DNA of 36,733 nucleotides from Thermus tengchongensis (GTDB lineage Bacteria > Deinococcota > Deinococci > Deinococcales > Thermaceae). The notes beneath the pieces were generated by a model. It did not search any database and was not told the origin of the DNA. It saw nothing but the letters and a program-made list of their open reading frames with translations. The stretch is taken from assembly GCF_021462405.1 (NCBI RefSeq), contig NZ_JAKEDU010000008.1, positions 14,615-51,347 on the forward strand, in the 5' to 3' direction. This document shows, one piece after another, positions 15,722 through 25,761 of the stretch. The position numbers were made by a program, and so were the translations under genes. Position 1 is the first letter of the stretch. Each line of letters starts with the position of its first letter.

Positions 15722-15736
15722 TTGCCCATGGGGCAA
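15722..15736. promoter_or_regulatory. Inverted repeat TTGCCC-N3-GGGCAA upstream of pntAA
   Basis: A perfect 6-bp inverted repeat with a 3-bp centre, 20 bp upstream of the pntAA -10 box, where a -35 element or an activator site would be expected. Confidence 0.45.
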
Positions 15737-15742
15737 ATGCCC

Positions 15743-15761
15743 ATACCGGGGTTGGTATACT
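15743..15761 (+). promoter_or_regulatory. Extended -10 promoter of the pnt operon with an overlapping inverted repeat
   Basis: TATACT (15756-15761) is preceded by TG-N (15753-15755), making an extended -10. ATACC (15743-15747) and GGTAT (15754-15758) form a 5-bp inverted repeat that reaches into the -10 box, so a bound protein there would block RNA polymerase. The gene has a proper Shine-Dalgarno sequence, unlike the leaderless genes nearby. Confidence 0.55.
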
Positions 15762-15779
15762 GGCCCGGAAGGAGGTCCT

Positions 15780-16907
15780 ATGGTGACCGTTGCGGTTCCA
15801 AAGGAAAGGGCTCCTGGGGAAAGAAGGGTAGCCCTGGTGCCCGAGGTGGTGGCCCGCCTGGTGAAGCAGGGGGCCAGGGTGCGGGTGGAAAAGGGTGCCG
15901 GGGAAGGCGCCTACTACCCCGACGCCGCCTACCTCGAGGCGGGGGCGGAAGTGGTGGAGCGAGGTGCGCTCCTAAAGGGAGCCAATCTCCTCTTCACCGT
16001 CCAGCCGTCTCCTGAGGACCTGATCGGGGCCCTCGAGCCTGGGGCCATCGTGGTGGGCTTTGTCCAGGCCCACAAAAACCTGGACCTGGTGAAGGCCCTG
16101 GCCGCCAAGAAGGCCACGGTCATCGCCATGGAGCTCATCCCCCGCATCACCCGGGCCCAGAGCATGGACGCCCTCTCCAGCCAGGCCACGGTGGCGGGGT
16201 ACCTGGCCGCCCTGCATGCGGCTAGGCTTTCCCCCCGGTTCTTCCCCATGCTCACCACCGCCGCGGGCACCATCCGCCCCGCCAAAGTGATGGTCATGGG
16301 GGTGGGGGTGGCGGGCCTCATGGCCATCGCCACCGCCAAGCGCCTGGGGGCCCAGGTCTTCGCCTACGACGTGCGCAAGGCAGCGGTGGAGCAGGCCCTC
16401 TCCCTGGGGGCCAAGCCCATTGAGCTCCCCATCAGCGCAGAAGGGGAGGGCGGCTACGCCCGCGAGCTCACCGAGGAGGAAAAGCGTATCCAGCACGAGG
16501 CCCTCAGGGAGCACGTGGCGGGGATGGACGCCATCATCACCACCGCCCAGGTGCCGGGCCGCCGGGCCCCCATCCTCCTCACGGAGGACATGATGGAGCG
16601 CCTGAAGCCGGGCACTGTGGTGGTGGACCTGGCCGCCGAGTCGGGCGGCAACTGCGTCCTCACCCGGCCGGGGGAGGTGGTGGAGGTGAAGGGGGTGCGG
16701 ATCTTTGGCCCCTTGAACCTGCCCAGCGAGCTGGCCGTCCACGCCTCAGAGATGTACGCCAAGAACCTCCTGAACCTCTCCAGCCTGCTCATGGAAAAGG
16801 GCGAGTTCGCCCCCAAGTGGGAGGACGAGATCATCCAGGGGGCGCTTCTCATGAAGGAAGGCGAGATCCTGCACGGGCCCACCAAGGCCCTCTTGGGAGG
16901 TGCGTGA
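15780..16907 (+). CDS. pntAA: NAD(P) transhydrogenase subunit alpha part 1
   Basis: A 375-residue soluble NAD(H)-binding subunit (domain I) of proton-translocating transhydrogenase, related to alanine dehydrogenase. The N-terminus VAVPKERAPGERRVALVPEVV and the Rossmann motif VMVMGVGVAGLMAIATAKRLGA (about 170-191) are diagnostic. The stretch DAIITTAQVPGRRAPILLTEDMM is the mobile-loop region. The ATG has a strong Shine-Dalgarno sequence (AAGGAGGT). It is the first of three genes; its stop overlaps the next start by one base (TGATG). The enzyme couples hydride transfer from NADH to NADP+ with proton re-entry. Confidence 0.96.
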   Translation: MVTVAVPKERAPGERRVALVPEVVARLVKQGARVRVEKGAGEGAYYPDAAYLEAGAEVVERGALLKGANLLFTVQPSPEDLIGALEPGAIVVGFVQAHKNLDLVKALAAKKATVIAMELIPRITRAQSMDALSSQATVAGYLAALHAARLSPRFFPMLTTAAGTIRPAKVMVMGVGVAGLMAIATAKRLGAQVFAYDVRKAAVEQALSLGAKPIELPISAEGEGGYARELTEEEKRIQHEALREHVAGMDAIITTAQVPGRRAPILLTEDMMERLKPGTVVVDLAAESGGNCVLTRPGEVVEVKGVRIFGPLNLPSELAVHASEMYAKNLLNLSSLLMEKGEFAPKWEDEIIQGALLMKEGEILHGPTKALLGGA

Positions 16908-17209
16908 TGGAGTTTGGCTTCTGGTCTGCCCTTTACATCTTCGTGCTCACGGCCTTCTTGGGGTACGAGCTCATTACGCGGGTGCCCGTCATCCTCCACA
17001 CCCCCCTGATGTCGGGGTCCAACTTCATCCACGGGGTGGTGGTGGTGGGGGCCATGGTGGTCCTGGGCCACGCGGAAACCAGTTTGGAGAAGCTCATCGG
17101 CTTCCTGGGGGTGATCCTGGGAGCGGCCAACGCCGCCGGGGGGTATGCGGTCACGGTGCGCATGCTGGAGATGTTTGAGAAGAAGCCGGGCAAGGGGGGT
17201 GGTCAGTGA
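16907..17209 (+). CDS. pntAB: NAD(P) transhydrogenase subunit alpha part 2
   Basis: A 100-residue membrane subunit with three hydrophobic helices (about 5-24, 30-55 and 62-85). It carries the first part of the proton-translocating domain II, which is fused to domain I in E. coli PntA but separate in Thermus and many other bacteria. The ordering, and the TGATG one-base overlaps with both neighbours, support equimolar synthesis of the three subunits. The C-terminus is a short charged tail (MFEKKPGKGGGQ). Confidence 0.95.
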   Translation: MEFGFWSALYIFVLTAFLGYELITRVPVILHTPLMSGSNFIHGVVVVGAMVVLGHAETSLEKLIGFLGVILGAANAAGGYAVTVRMLEMFEKKPGKGGGQ

Positions 17210-18561
17210 TGGACCTCATCCAGGCGGCCTACTTCGTGGTGGCCATCCTCTTCATCGTGGGCCTGAAGCGCATGGCCCACCCCACCACCGCCAAAAGCGG
17301 TATCGTGTGGGCGGGATGGGGCATGGTCTTGGCGGTAGTGGCCACCTTCTTCTGGCCGGGGATGGGCAACTTCGGCCTGATGCTCCTGGCCCTGGTGGTG
17401 GGCTCGGTGGTGGCCTGGTGGGCGGCGGTGAAGGTGGCCATGACCGACATGCCCCAGATGGTGGCCATCTACAACGGCATGGGCGGCGGTGCGGCCGCCA
17501 CCATCGCCGCGGTGGAGCTTCTGAAGGGGGCCTTTGAGAACCCGGGCCTCATGGCCCTGGCCATCCTGGGGGGCCTCATCGGTAGTGTGGCCTTCACGGG
17601 TAGCCTCATCGCTTTCGCCAAGCTCCAGGGCATCATGAAAAGCCGCCCCATCCTCTTCCCGGGGCAGAAGGTGGTGAACGCCCTGGTGCTCCTCTTCACG
17701 GTGCTCCTGGGCTTCTCCCTGCTCTGGAACGACCCCACCCTGAGCATCGTGCTCTTTTTCCTCCTGGCCCTTCTCTTCGGCATCCTCATGACCCTGCCCA
17801 TCGGCGGGGGGGACATGCCCGTGGCCATCTCCCTCTACAACGCCCTCACCGGCCTGGCGGTGGGCTTTGAGGGCTTCGCCATCGGCAACCCCGCCCTCAT
17901 GGTGGCGGGGACCCTGGTGGGGGCGGCGGGTACCCTCCTCACGGTGCTCATGGCCAGGGCCATGAACCGCTCCGTGTGGAGCGTGCTCATGGGGGGTTTC
18001 GGCGTGGAGCAGGAGGCCGGGGAGGTCCGGGGCTCCTTGAAGCCCATCGACGTGGAGGATGCCGCCGTGATGCTGGCCTACGCCAGCAAGGTGGTCTTCG
18101 TGCCCGGATACGGGATGGCCCTCTCCCAGGCCCAGCACAAGGTGAAGGAGCTGGCCGACCTCTTGGAGAGCAAGGGGGTGGAGGTGAAGTTCGCCATCCA
18201 CCCGGTGGCGGGGCGGATGCCGGGGCACATGAACGTGCTTTTGGCGGAGGCCGGGGTGGACTACGACAAGCTGAAGGACCTCGAGGAGATCAACCCCGAG
18301 TTCCCCACCGTGGACGTGGCGGTGGTCATCGGGGCCAACGACGTGGTGAACCCCGCCGCCCGCCGTCCGGGGAGCCCCCTTTACGGCATGCCCATCCTGG
18401 ACGTGGACAAGGCCAAGAACGTGATCGTCATCAAGCGCGGCCAGGGTAAGGGCTTCGCCGGGGTGGAGAATGAGCTCTTCTACGCCGACAACACCCGCAT
18501 GCTCTACGGGGACGCCCAGAACGTCCTCACCCAGCTCACCCAGGCCCTGAAGAAGCTCTAG
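17209..18561 (+). CDS. pntB: NAD(P) transhydrogenase subunit beta
   Basis: A 450-residue subunit with about nine membrane helices (residues 1-265) followed by the NADP(H)-binding domain III (about 285-450). Domain III shows the unusual nucleotide fold motif VPGYGMALSQAQHKVKELADLL, the HPVAGRMPGHMNVLLAEA segment, VVIGANDVVNPAAR and VIVIKRGQGKGFAGVENELFY, all conserved. The ATG at 17209 overlaps the previous stop (TGATG); the GTG three bases upstream is a less likely start. A strong terminator follows. Confidence 0.97.
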   Translation: MDLIQAAYFVVAILFIVGLKRMAHPTTAKSGIVWAGWGMVLAVVATFFWPGMGNFGLMLLALVVGSVVAWWAAVKVAMTDMPQMVAIYNGMGGGAAATIAAVELLKGAFENPGLMALAILGGLIGSVAFTGSLIAFAKLQGIMKSRPILFPGQKVVNALVLLFTVLLGFSLLWNDPTLSIVLFFLLALLFGILMTLPIGGGDMPVAISLYNALTGLAVGFEGFAIGNPALMVAGTLVGAAGTLLTVLMARAMNRSVWSVLMGGFGVEQEAGEVRGSLKPIDVEDAAVMLAYASKVVFVPGYGMALSQAQHKVKELADLLESKGVEVKFAIHPVAGRMPGHMNVLLAEAGVDYDKLKDLEEINPEFPTVDVAVVIGANDVVNPAARRPGSPLYGMPILDVDKAKNVIVIKRGQGKGFAGVENELFYADNTRMLYGDAQNVLTQLTQALKKL

Positions 18562-18575
18562 GGCTCGCGGGCTTC

Positions 18576-18610
18576 GGACCCGGGGAGCCTCCCCGGGTCC
18601 TTGCTTCTTG
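18576..18610 (+). terminator. Terminator of the pnt operon
   Basis: GGACCCGGGGA and TCCCCGGGTCC form a perfect 11-bp stem with a GCC loop (18576-18600), followed by TTGCTTCTTG. The -35 box of the tRNA-Asn promoter overlaps the end of this tail. Confidence 0.88.
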
Positions 18611-18636
18611 ACGCCTTGGGGGGGGCCTGCTATAGT
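18608..18636 (+). promoter_or_regulatory. Promoter of tRNA-Asn
   Basis: TTGACG (18608-18613), a spacer of exactly 17 bp, and TATAGT (18631-18636). The tRNA starts 16 nt after the -10 box. This is the best sigma-A promoter in the window. Confidence 0.88.
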
Positions 18637-18651
18637 GCCTAATGCGGTCGG

Positions 18652-18727
18652 TCCGCGGTAGCTCAGCTGGTAGAGCGGCCGGCTGTTAACCGGTTGGTCG
18701 CAGGTTCGAGTCCTGCCCGCGGAGCCA
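18652..18727 (+). tRNA. trnN: tRNA-Asn (anticodon GTT)
   Basis: A full cloverleaf of 73 nt plus an encoded CCA (18725-18727). The acceptor stem TCCGCGG pairs with CCGCGGA, the D arm is GCTC-AGCTGGTA-GAGC, the anticodon stem CCGGC/ACCGG region encloses CTGTTAA with anticodon GTT, and the T arm is GCAGG-TTCGAGT-CCTGC. The discriminator base is G. Confidence 0.97.
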
Positions 18728-18730
18728 GGT

Positions 18731-18762
18731 GGGGGCCTTAGGGCCCCCTGGGTCTTTTATTT
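18731..18762 (+). terminator. Terminator of tRNA-Asn
   Basis: GGGGGCC, loop TTAG, GGCCCCC (18731-18748), then TGGGTCTTTTATTT. The T-rich tail lies in the -35 area of the following rpsF promoter. Confidence 0.85.
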
Positions 18763-18777
18763 GTGGGGCGAAACGGG

Positions 18778-18783
18778 TATAAT
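18778..18783 (+). promoter_or_regulatory. -10 box of the rpsF-ssb-rpsR-rplI operon
   Basis: A perfect TATAAT lies 41 nt before the rpsF start. I find no good -35 at the right distance; the region there is the T-rich end of the tRNA-Asn terminator. The leader carries a Shine-Dalgarno sequence (GGAGGTG). Confidence 0.6.
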
Positions 18784-18824
18784 CCTTCCTCGTGCGGCCT
18801 GCCGGGCCCGGAAGGGAGGTGGAG

Positions 18825-19130
18825 ATGCGCAAGTACGAGGTGAACGTCATCCTGAATCCCAACCTGGACCAGAGCCAGCTCGCCCTGGAGAAGGAGATCA
18901 TTGGCAAGGTCCTCGAGGCCTTTGGGGCCCGGGTGGAGAAGGTGGAGGAGTGGGGCCTTCGCCGCCTGGCCTACCCCATTGCCAAGGACCCCCAGGGCTA
19001 CTTTCTTTGGTACCAGGTGGAGATGCCCGAGGACCGGGTGAACGACCTGGCCCGGGAGCTTCGCCTACGCGACAACGTGCGCCGGGTCATGGTGGTGAAA
19101 ACCCAGGAGCCCCTCCTCACCAAGGCGTAG
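18825..19130 (+). CDS. rpsF: 30S ribosomal protein S6
   Basis: A 101-residue ribosomal protein of the 30S platform that pairs with S18. The sequence (MRKYEVNVILNPNLDQSQLA at the start, then the RRLAYPIAKDPQGYFLWYQVEMPEDRVNDLAREL region) is nearly identical to the well-known Thermus thermophilus S6, including the length of 101. The ATG is preceded by GGAGGTG. It is the first gene of rpsF-ssb-rpsR-rplI. Confidence 0.99.
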   Translation: MRKYEVNVILNPNLDQSQLALEKEIIGKVLEAFGARVEKVEEWGLRRLAYPIAKDPQGYFLWYQVEMPEDRVNDLARELRLRDNVRRVMVVKTQEPLLTKA

Positions 19131-19139
19131 ACTGTTTCC

Positions 19140-19952
19140 ATGGCAAGAGGCCTGAACCGTGTATTCCTCATCGGTACGCTCACTGGCCACCCCGATATGC
19201 GCTACACCCCGGGGGGCATGGCCATCCTGGACCTCAACCTGGCGGGCCAGGACGTCCTGGTGGACGAGATGGGCCAGGAGCGGGAGATCCCCTGGTACCA
19301 CCGGGTGCGCCTTCTGGGGCGCCAGGCGGAGATGTGGGGAGATGTGCTGAAGCAGGGTCAGCTCCTCTTCGTGGAGGGGCGGCTGGAGTACCGCCAGTGG
19401 GAGCGGGAAGGGGAGAAGCGGAGCGAGATCCAGATCCGGGCGGACTTCGTAGATCCCTTGGAGGGGCGAGGCCGCGAGACCCTGGAGGACGCCCGCGGCC
19501 AGCCCCGGCTCCGCCGCGCCTTGAACCAGGTGGTGCTCATGGGGAACCTGACCCGCGACCCGGATCTGCGCTACACCCCCCAGGGGACGGCGGTGGTGCG
19601 GCTCGGCCTGGCAGTGAACGAGCGCCGCCGTGGCCAGGGAGCCGAGGAGGAGAAGACCCACTTCATCGAGGTTCAGGCCTGGCGCGACCTGGCCGAGTGG
19701 GCTGGGGAGCTTAGGCGGGGCGATGGGCTTTTGGTCATCGGCCGTTTGGTGAACGACTCCTGGACGAGCTCCAGCGGGGAGAGACGCTTCCAGACCCGTG
19801 TGGAAGCCCTCCGCCTGGAGCAACCCACCCGTGGGCCTGAAAGGACCGGCGGAAGCAGGCCCCAGGAGCCAGGGCGCTCTGTCCAGACGGGTGGGGTGGA
19901 CATCGACGAAGGACTGGAAGACTTCCCGCCGGAGGAGGATTTGCCGTTTTGA
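19140..19952 (+). CDS. ssb: Single-stranded DNA-binding protein with two OB folds
   Basis: A 270-residue SSB in which each chain carries two oligonucleotide-binding folds (about 4-105 and 125-230). The two repeats align through [20 protein letters not shown] and [20 protein letters not shown]. This architecture, acting as a homodimer instead of the usual homotetramer, is the hallmark of Deinococcus-Thermus. The acidic C-terminal tip ([11 protein letters not shown]) is the partner-binding tail. The stop overlaps the rpsR start (TTGA). Confidence 0.98.
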   Translation: MARGLNRVFLIGTLTGHPDMRYTPGGMAILDLNLAGQDVLVDEMGQEREIPWYHRVRLLGRQAEMWGDVLKQGQLLFVEGRLEYRQWEREGEKRSEIQIRADFVDPLEGRGRETLEDARGQPRLRRALNQVVLMGNLTRDPDLRYTPQGTAVVRLGLAVNERRRGQGAEEEKTHFIEVQAWRDLAEWAGELRRGDGLLVIGRLVNDSWTSSSGERRFQTRVEALRLEQPTRGPERTGGSRPQEPGRSVQTGGVDIDEGLEDFPPEEDLPF

Positions 19953-20215
19953 GCACGAAGAACGCTAAACCCAAGAAGGAGGCGCCAAAGCGCCCTTCCA
20001 GGAAGGCCAAGGTCAAAGCCAGCTTAGGGGAGTTTGACCTTAGGGACTACCGCAACGTGGAGGTTCTGAAGCGGTTCCTGTCGGAGACGGGGAAGATCCT
20101 TCCCCGTCGCCGCACGGGGCTTTCCGCCAAGGAGCAGCGCATCCTGGCCCGCACCATCAAGCGGGCGAGGATTCTCGGGCTTCTTCCCTTCACGGAGAAG
20201 CTGGTGCGCAAATAG
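19949..20215 (+). CDS. rpsR: 30S ribosomal protein S18
   Basis: An 88-residue protein of the 30S platform, matching the Thermus S18 sequence ([11 protein letters not shown] at the start; [26 protein letters not shown] core). The start codon is TTG at 19949, overlapping the ssb stop in TTGA; it is supported by the known Thermus N-terminus and by GGAGGAGG (19931-19938). Translation probably depends on ribosomes finishing ssb. Confidence 0.97.
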   Translation: MSTKNAKPKKEAPKRPSRKAKVKASLGEFDLRDYRNVEVLKRFLSETGKILPRRRTGLSAKEQRILARTIKRARILGLLPFTEKLVRK

Positions 20216-20224
20216 GGGGTGGAC

Positions 20225-20668
20225 ATGAAGGTCATCCTGCTGGAACCCCTGGAGAACCTGGGCGATGTGGGCCAGGTGGTGAACGTGAAGCCCGGCTATG
20301 CCAGGAACTACCTCCTGCCCCGGGGCCTGGCGGTCTTGGCCACGGAGAGCAACCTGAAGGCCCTTCAGGCCAAGATCCGCGCCCAGGCCAAGCGCCTGGC
20401 CGAAAGGAAGGCCGAGGCCGAACGCTTGAAGGAGATCCTGGAGAATCTCACCCTCACCATCCCGGTGCGGGCGGGGGAGACCAAGATCTACGGCTCGGTG
20501 ACCGCCAAGGACATCGCTGAGGCCCTCGCCCGCCAGCACGGCATCACCATTGACCCCAAGCGCCTAGGGCTGGAGAGGCCCATCAAGGAGCTGGGGGAGT
20601 ACGTCCTCACCTACAAGCCCCACCCCGAGGTGCCCATCCAGGTGAAGGTGAGCGTGGTGGCCCAGTAG
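20225..20668 (+). CDS. rplI: 50S ribosomal protein L9
   Basis: A 147-residue protein of the large subunit with the N-terminal L9 signature (MKVILLEPLENLGDVGQVVNVKPGYARNYLLPRGLA), a long connecting helix (about 42-75) and the C-terminal domain. I chose the ATG at 20225 because it gives the canonical MKVILL N-terminus; the GTG at 20219 would add two residues. It closes the ribosomal protein operon before a strong terminator. Confidence 0.98.
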   Translation: MKVILLEPLENLGDVGQVVNVKPGYARNYLLPRGLAVLATESNLKALQAKIRAQAKRLAERKAEAERLKEILENLTLTIPVRAGETKIYGSVTAKDIAEALARQHGITIDPKRLGLERPIKELGEYVLTYKPHPEVPIQVKVSVVAQ

Positions 20669-20690
20669 GGGCCAGGTCCCGGCAGGCCGC

Positions 20691-20724
20691 AAGGGGCCCC
20701 CAGGTGGGGCCCCTTAAGCTTTTT
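20691..20724 (+). terminator. Terminator of the rpsF-rplI operon
   Basis: AAGGGGCCCC and GGGGCCCCTT form a perfect 10-bp stem with loop CAGGT (20691-20715), followed by AAGC and a T-run (20720-20724). The tail overlaps the -10 box of the next gene. Confidence 0.9.
20715..20720 (+). promoter_or_regulatory. -10 box of the short-chain dehydrogenase, inside the terminator tail
   Basis: TAAGCT is followed by TTTTCC and the ATG at 20727. The same hexamer serves the M42 peptidase gene. The box begins at the last base of the terminator stem. Confidence 0.5.
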
Positions 20725-20726
20725 CC

Positions 20727-23556
<2,830 letters not shown>

Positions 23557-23560
<4 letters not shown>

Positions 23561-23907
23561 GCCGCCTCTTCCTCCTGGACCTTCTGGCCCTCCTCCTCTT
23601 CGCTGGGGTGGGGCTTCTTTCCCACGGCCAGCCTGTAAACGCAGGGGGGCTTGCCCGGAACGTCCTCCCCGTTCTCTTCGTCTGGCTCCTCCTGGCCCCC
23701 TTCCTCGGCACCTACCGCCGGCCCACCTGGAAAAACCTCCTCCTCACCTGGGCCCTTGCCTTCCCTGCGGGGCTATGGCTTAGGCAGATGGTCCTGGGTG
23801 AGGGGTTTGGGGTGGGCTTTTTCGTCTTCCTCGCCGTGGCCATGGGCTTCAGCTTCCTCTTCTTCCTCCTCCTCCGGGGCCTCGCCAAGCTCCTCAGGCT
23901 CTGGTAA
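23557..23907 (+). CDS. DUF3054 family small membrane protein
   Basis: A 116-residue protein with four hydrophobic helices (about 4-21, 37-54, 60-77 and 82-105). The pattern [18 protein letters not shown] at the start, [18 protein letters not shown] and [14 protein letters not shown] matches the DUF3054 family as I know it. No function is established. Its start overlaps the lipA stop (ATGA at 23557-23560), so it is translationally coupled to lipoate synthesis here. Confidence 0.75.
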
Positions 23908-23910
23908 AAA
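23905..23910 (+). promoter_or_regulatory. -10 box of the hydroxyisobutyrate dehydrogenase gene, beginning with the DUF3054 stop codon
   Basis: TAAAAA is followed by GGGGGC and the ATG at 23917. The first three bases are the TAA stop of the preceding gene. TCGCCA at 23882-23887 is a moderate -35 candidate at 17-bp spacing. Confidence 0.5.
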
Positions 23911-23916
23911 GGGGGC

Positions 23917-24786
23917 ATGGAAAAGGTCGCCTTCCTCGGTCTTGGGGCCATGGGCTACCCCATGGCCGGCCATCTGGCGAAGAGGTTTCCCACCCTGGTT
24001 TGGAACCGCACCTTCGCCAAGGCCCTTAAGCACCAGGAGGAGTTTGGCTCCCAGGCGGTGCCCCTGGAAGGGGTGGCGGAGGCCCGGGTGATCTTCACCT
24101 GCCTGCCCACCACCAAGGAGGTGGCCGAGGTGGCGGAGGCCCTCCTGCCCCACCTCCGCCCCGGCACCTACTGGGTGGACGCCACCAGCGGGGAGCCCGA
24201 GGGAAGCCGCAAGCTGGCGGAGCGCCTCCTGGAGCGGGACGTAGTTTACCTGGATGCCCCGGTCTCCGGTGGGACCATCGGGGCGGAAAAGGGCACCCTC
24301 ACGGTGATGCTGGGGGGACCAGAGGAGGCCGTAGAGAGGGTGAAGCCCTACCTGGCCTACGCCAAGAAGGTGGTCCACGTGGGGCCCGTGGGGGCAGGGC
24401 ACGCGGTGAAGGCCATCAACAACGCCCTTTTGGCGGTGAACCTCTGGGCGGCGGGGGAAGGGCTTCTCGCCCTGGTGCGGCAAGGGGTGTCCGCGGAGAA
24501 GGCCCTCGAGGTCATCAACGCCTCCTCGGGCCGCTCCAACGCCACGGAGAACCTCATCCCCGAGCGCGTGATAAGCCGCGCCTTTCCCAAGACCTTTGCC
24601 CTGGGCCTTTTGGTGAAGGACTTGGGCATCGCCATGGGGGTTCTGGACGGGGAAAAGGCCCCAAGCCCCCTGCTTCGCCTCACCCGGGAGGTCTACGAGA
24701 TGGCCAAGCGGGAGCTAGGCCCCGAGGCCGACCACGTGGAGGCCCTGAAGCTCTTGGAGCGCTGGGGCGGGGTGGAGATCCGGTAG
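23917..24786 (+). CDS. 3-hydroxyisobutyrate dehydrogenase family protein
   Basis: A 289-residue beta-hydroxyacid dehydrogenase. The N-terminal [19 protein letters not shown] is the nucleotide-binding motif, [22 protein letters not shown] the substrate-binding motif, and [15 protein letters not shown] carries the catalytic Lys. [15 protein letters not shown] completes the C-terminal helical domain. 3-Hydroxyisobutyrate dehydrogenase oxidises a valine-catabolism intermediate to methylmalonate semialdehyde; this fits the neighbouring branched-chain 2-oxoacid dehydrogenase genes. Other hydroxyacids (for example succinic semialdehyde in reverse) are possible. Confidence 0.9.
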   Translation: MEKVAFLGLGAMGYPMAGHLAKRFPTLVWNRTFAKALKHQEEFGSQAVPLEGVAEARVIFTCLPTTKEVAEVAEALLPHLRPGTYWVDATSGEPEGSRKLAERLLERDVVYLDAPVSGGTIGAEKGTLTVMLGGPEEAVERVKPYLAYAKKVVHVGPVGAGHAVKAINNALLAVNLWAAGEGLLALVRQGVSAEKALEVINASSGRSNATENLIPERVISRAFPKTFALGLLVKDLGIAMGVLDGEKAPSPLLRLTREVYEMAKRELGPEADHVEALKLLERWGGVEIR

Positions 24787-24788
24787 GG

Positions 24789-25433
24789 ATGAAGGAGGGC
24801 CTGCAGGCCGCCTGGCCCATCGCCCTGGGCTACTTCCCCGTGGCCGTGGCCTTCGGTGCCCTGGGGGCCCAGGCGGGGCTTGGCTACCTTTGGATTCAGC
24901 TCACCTCCCTCCTGGTCTTCGCCGGGGCCAGCCAGTTCGCCCTGGTGGGGCTTCTGGCCCAGGGGGTGCCGCCCCTTTTGGCGGCCACCTTGGGCCTCCT
25001 CCTCAACCTGCGCCACGCCTTCTACGGCCCGGCCCTCAGGCCCTACCTTAAAGGAGGTCCCCTGGAAGCCTTCCTCCTCACCGACGAGGTCTTCGCCCTG
25101 GCCCTAAGGGCCCTCCCCGGCCTCCCCCCGGGGGAGCGGCGGGGCTACTTCCTGGGCCTGGGCTTAGGGGCCTACCTTTCCTGGAACCTGGGCACCTTCC
25201 TGGGGGCCTTGGGGGGGCAGGGGCTTCTCGCCTGGCCCGGGGTGGGGGAGGCTCTCGCCTTCGCCCTTCCTGCCCTGTTTCTTCTCCTGGCCCTGCCCCA
25301 CCTGAAAAACCCCGCGGCCCTTCTCGCGGGCGGGGCGGCTTTGGCCCTCCACCTCCTGGGGCAGACCGCCTGGGGGCTTTTCCTGGCGGGGGTCATCGGG
25401 TTCCTCTGGCCGGGGAAGGGGGGGAGGCCATGA
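24789..25433 (+). CDS. azlC: AzlC family branched-chain amino acid exporter, large subunit
   Basis: A 214-residue membrane protein with five to six helices. The start (AAWPIALGYFPVAVAFGALGAQAGL), then SLLVFAGASQFALVGLLAQG and LLNLRHAFYGPALRPYL, are typical of AzlC/YgaZ. With AzlD it forms a branched-chain amino acid exporter in Bacillus and E. coli. It starts two bases after the dehydrogenase stop and overlaps azlD (ATGA). The location beside the branched-chain keto-acid genes supports this role. Confidence 0.9.
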   Translation: MKEGLQAAWPIALGYFPVAVAFGALGAQAGLGYLWIQLTSLLVFAGASQFALVGLLAQGVPPLLAATLGLLLNLRHAFYGPALRPYLKGGPLEAFLLTDEVFALALRALPGLPPGERRGYFLGLGLGAYLSWNLGTFLGALGGQGLLAWPGVGEALAFALPALFLLLALPHLKNPAALLAGGAALALHLLGQTAWGLFLAGVIGFLWPGKGGRP

Positions 25434-25708
25434 CCCTAGCCCTCCTCCTCCTGGCCCTGGGCACCTTCCTCCTGCGCTTCCTGCCCTGGCGGGGGGAGAG
25501 GAGGGTGCCGGCGGGCCAGGCGGGACCCGCCCTGGTGGTGGCCCTTTTCCTGGTCTCCGCCTTCTCCCCCCCGCCTTCCCCGGAGTGGCTCCGGGCGGGG
25601 CTCGCCCTCCTGGGCACTTATCTGGGGCTTAGGCTCACCGGGAACCTGGGCGTGGCCGTCTTCCTGGGGGCGGGGCTTTACGGGCTTCTCGGGGCCCTGG
25701 GCTTTTAA
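25430..25708 (+). CDS. azlD: AzlD family small subunit
   Basis: A 92-residue membrane protein with three to four helices (TLALLLLALGTFLLRFLPWRG at the start) matching AzlD/YgaH in length and placement. Its start lies inside the azlC stop (ATGA). It is the last gene before the convergent dehydrogenase operon. Confidence 0.85.
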   Translation: MTLALLLLALGTFLLRFLPWRGERRVPAGQAGPALVVALFLVSAFSPPPSPEWLRAGLALLGTYLGLRLTGNLGVAVFLGAGLYGLLGALGF

Positions 25709-25712
25709 AGGT

Positions 25713-25736
25713 CCGGTGGGGCAGAAGCCCCACCGG
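25713..25736. terminator. Bidirectional terminator hairpin between azlD and lpd
   Basis: CCGGTGGGGC, AGAA and GCCCCACCGG form a perfect 10-bp stem (25713-25736) between two converging operons. On the minus strand it is followed by ACCTTTAAAAG, a short T-rich stretch; on the plus side there is no T-run. Confidence 0.7.
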
Positions 25737-25761
25737 GAACGCCAAGGGACTCTGGGTTGGG

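Noticed and set aside
17203..18228. 341-codon minus-strand open frame opposite pntB
   Set aside because: His-rich shadow frame; pntB is certain.
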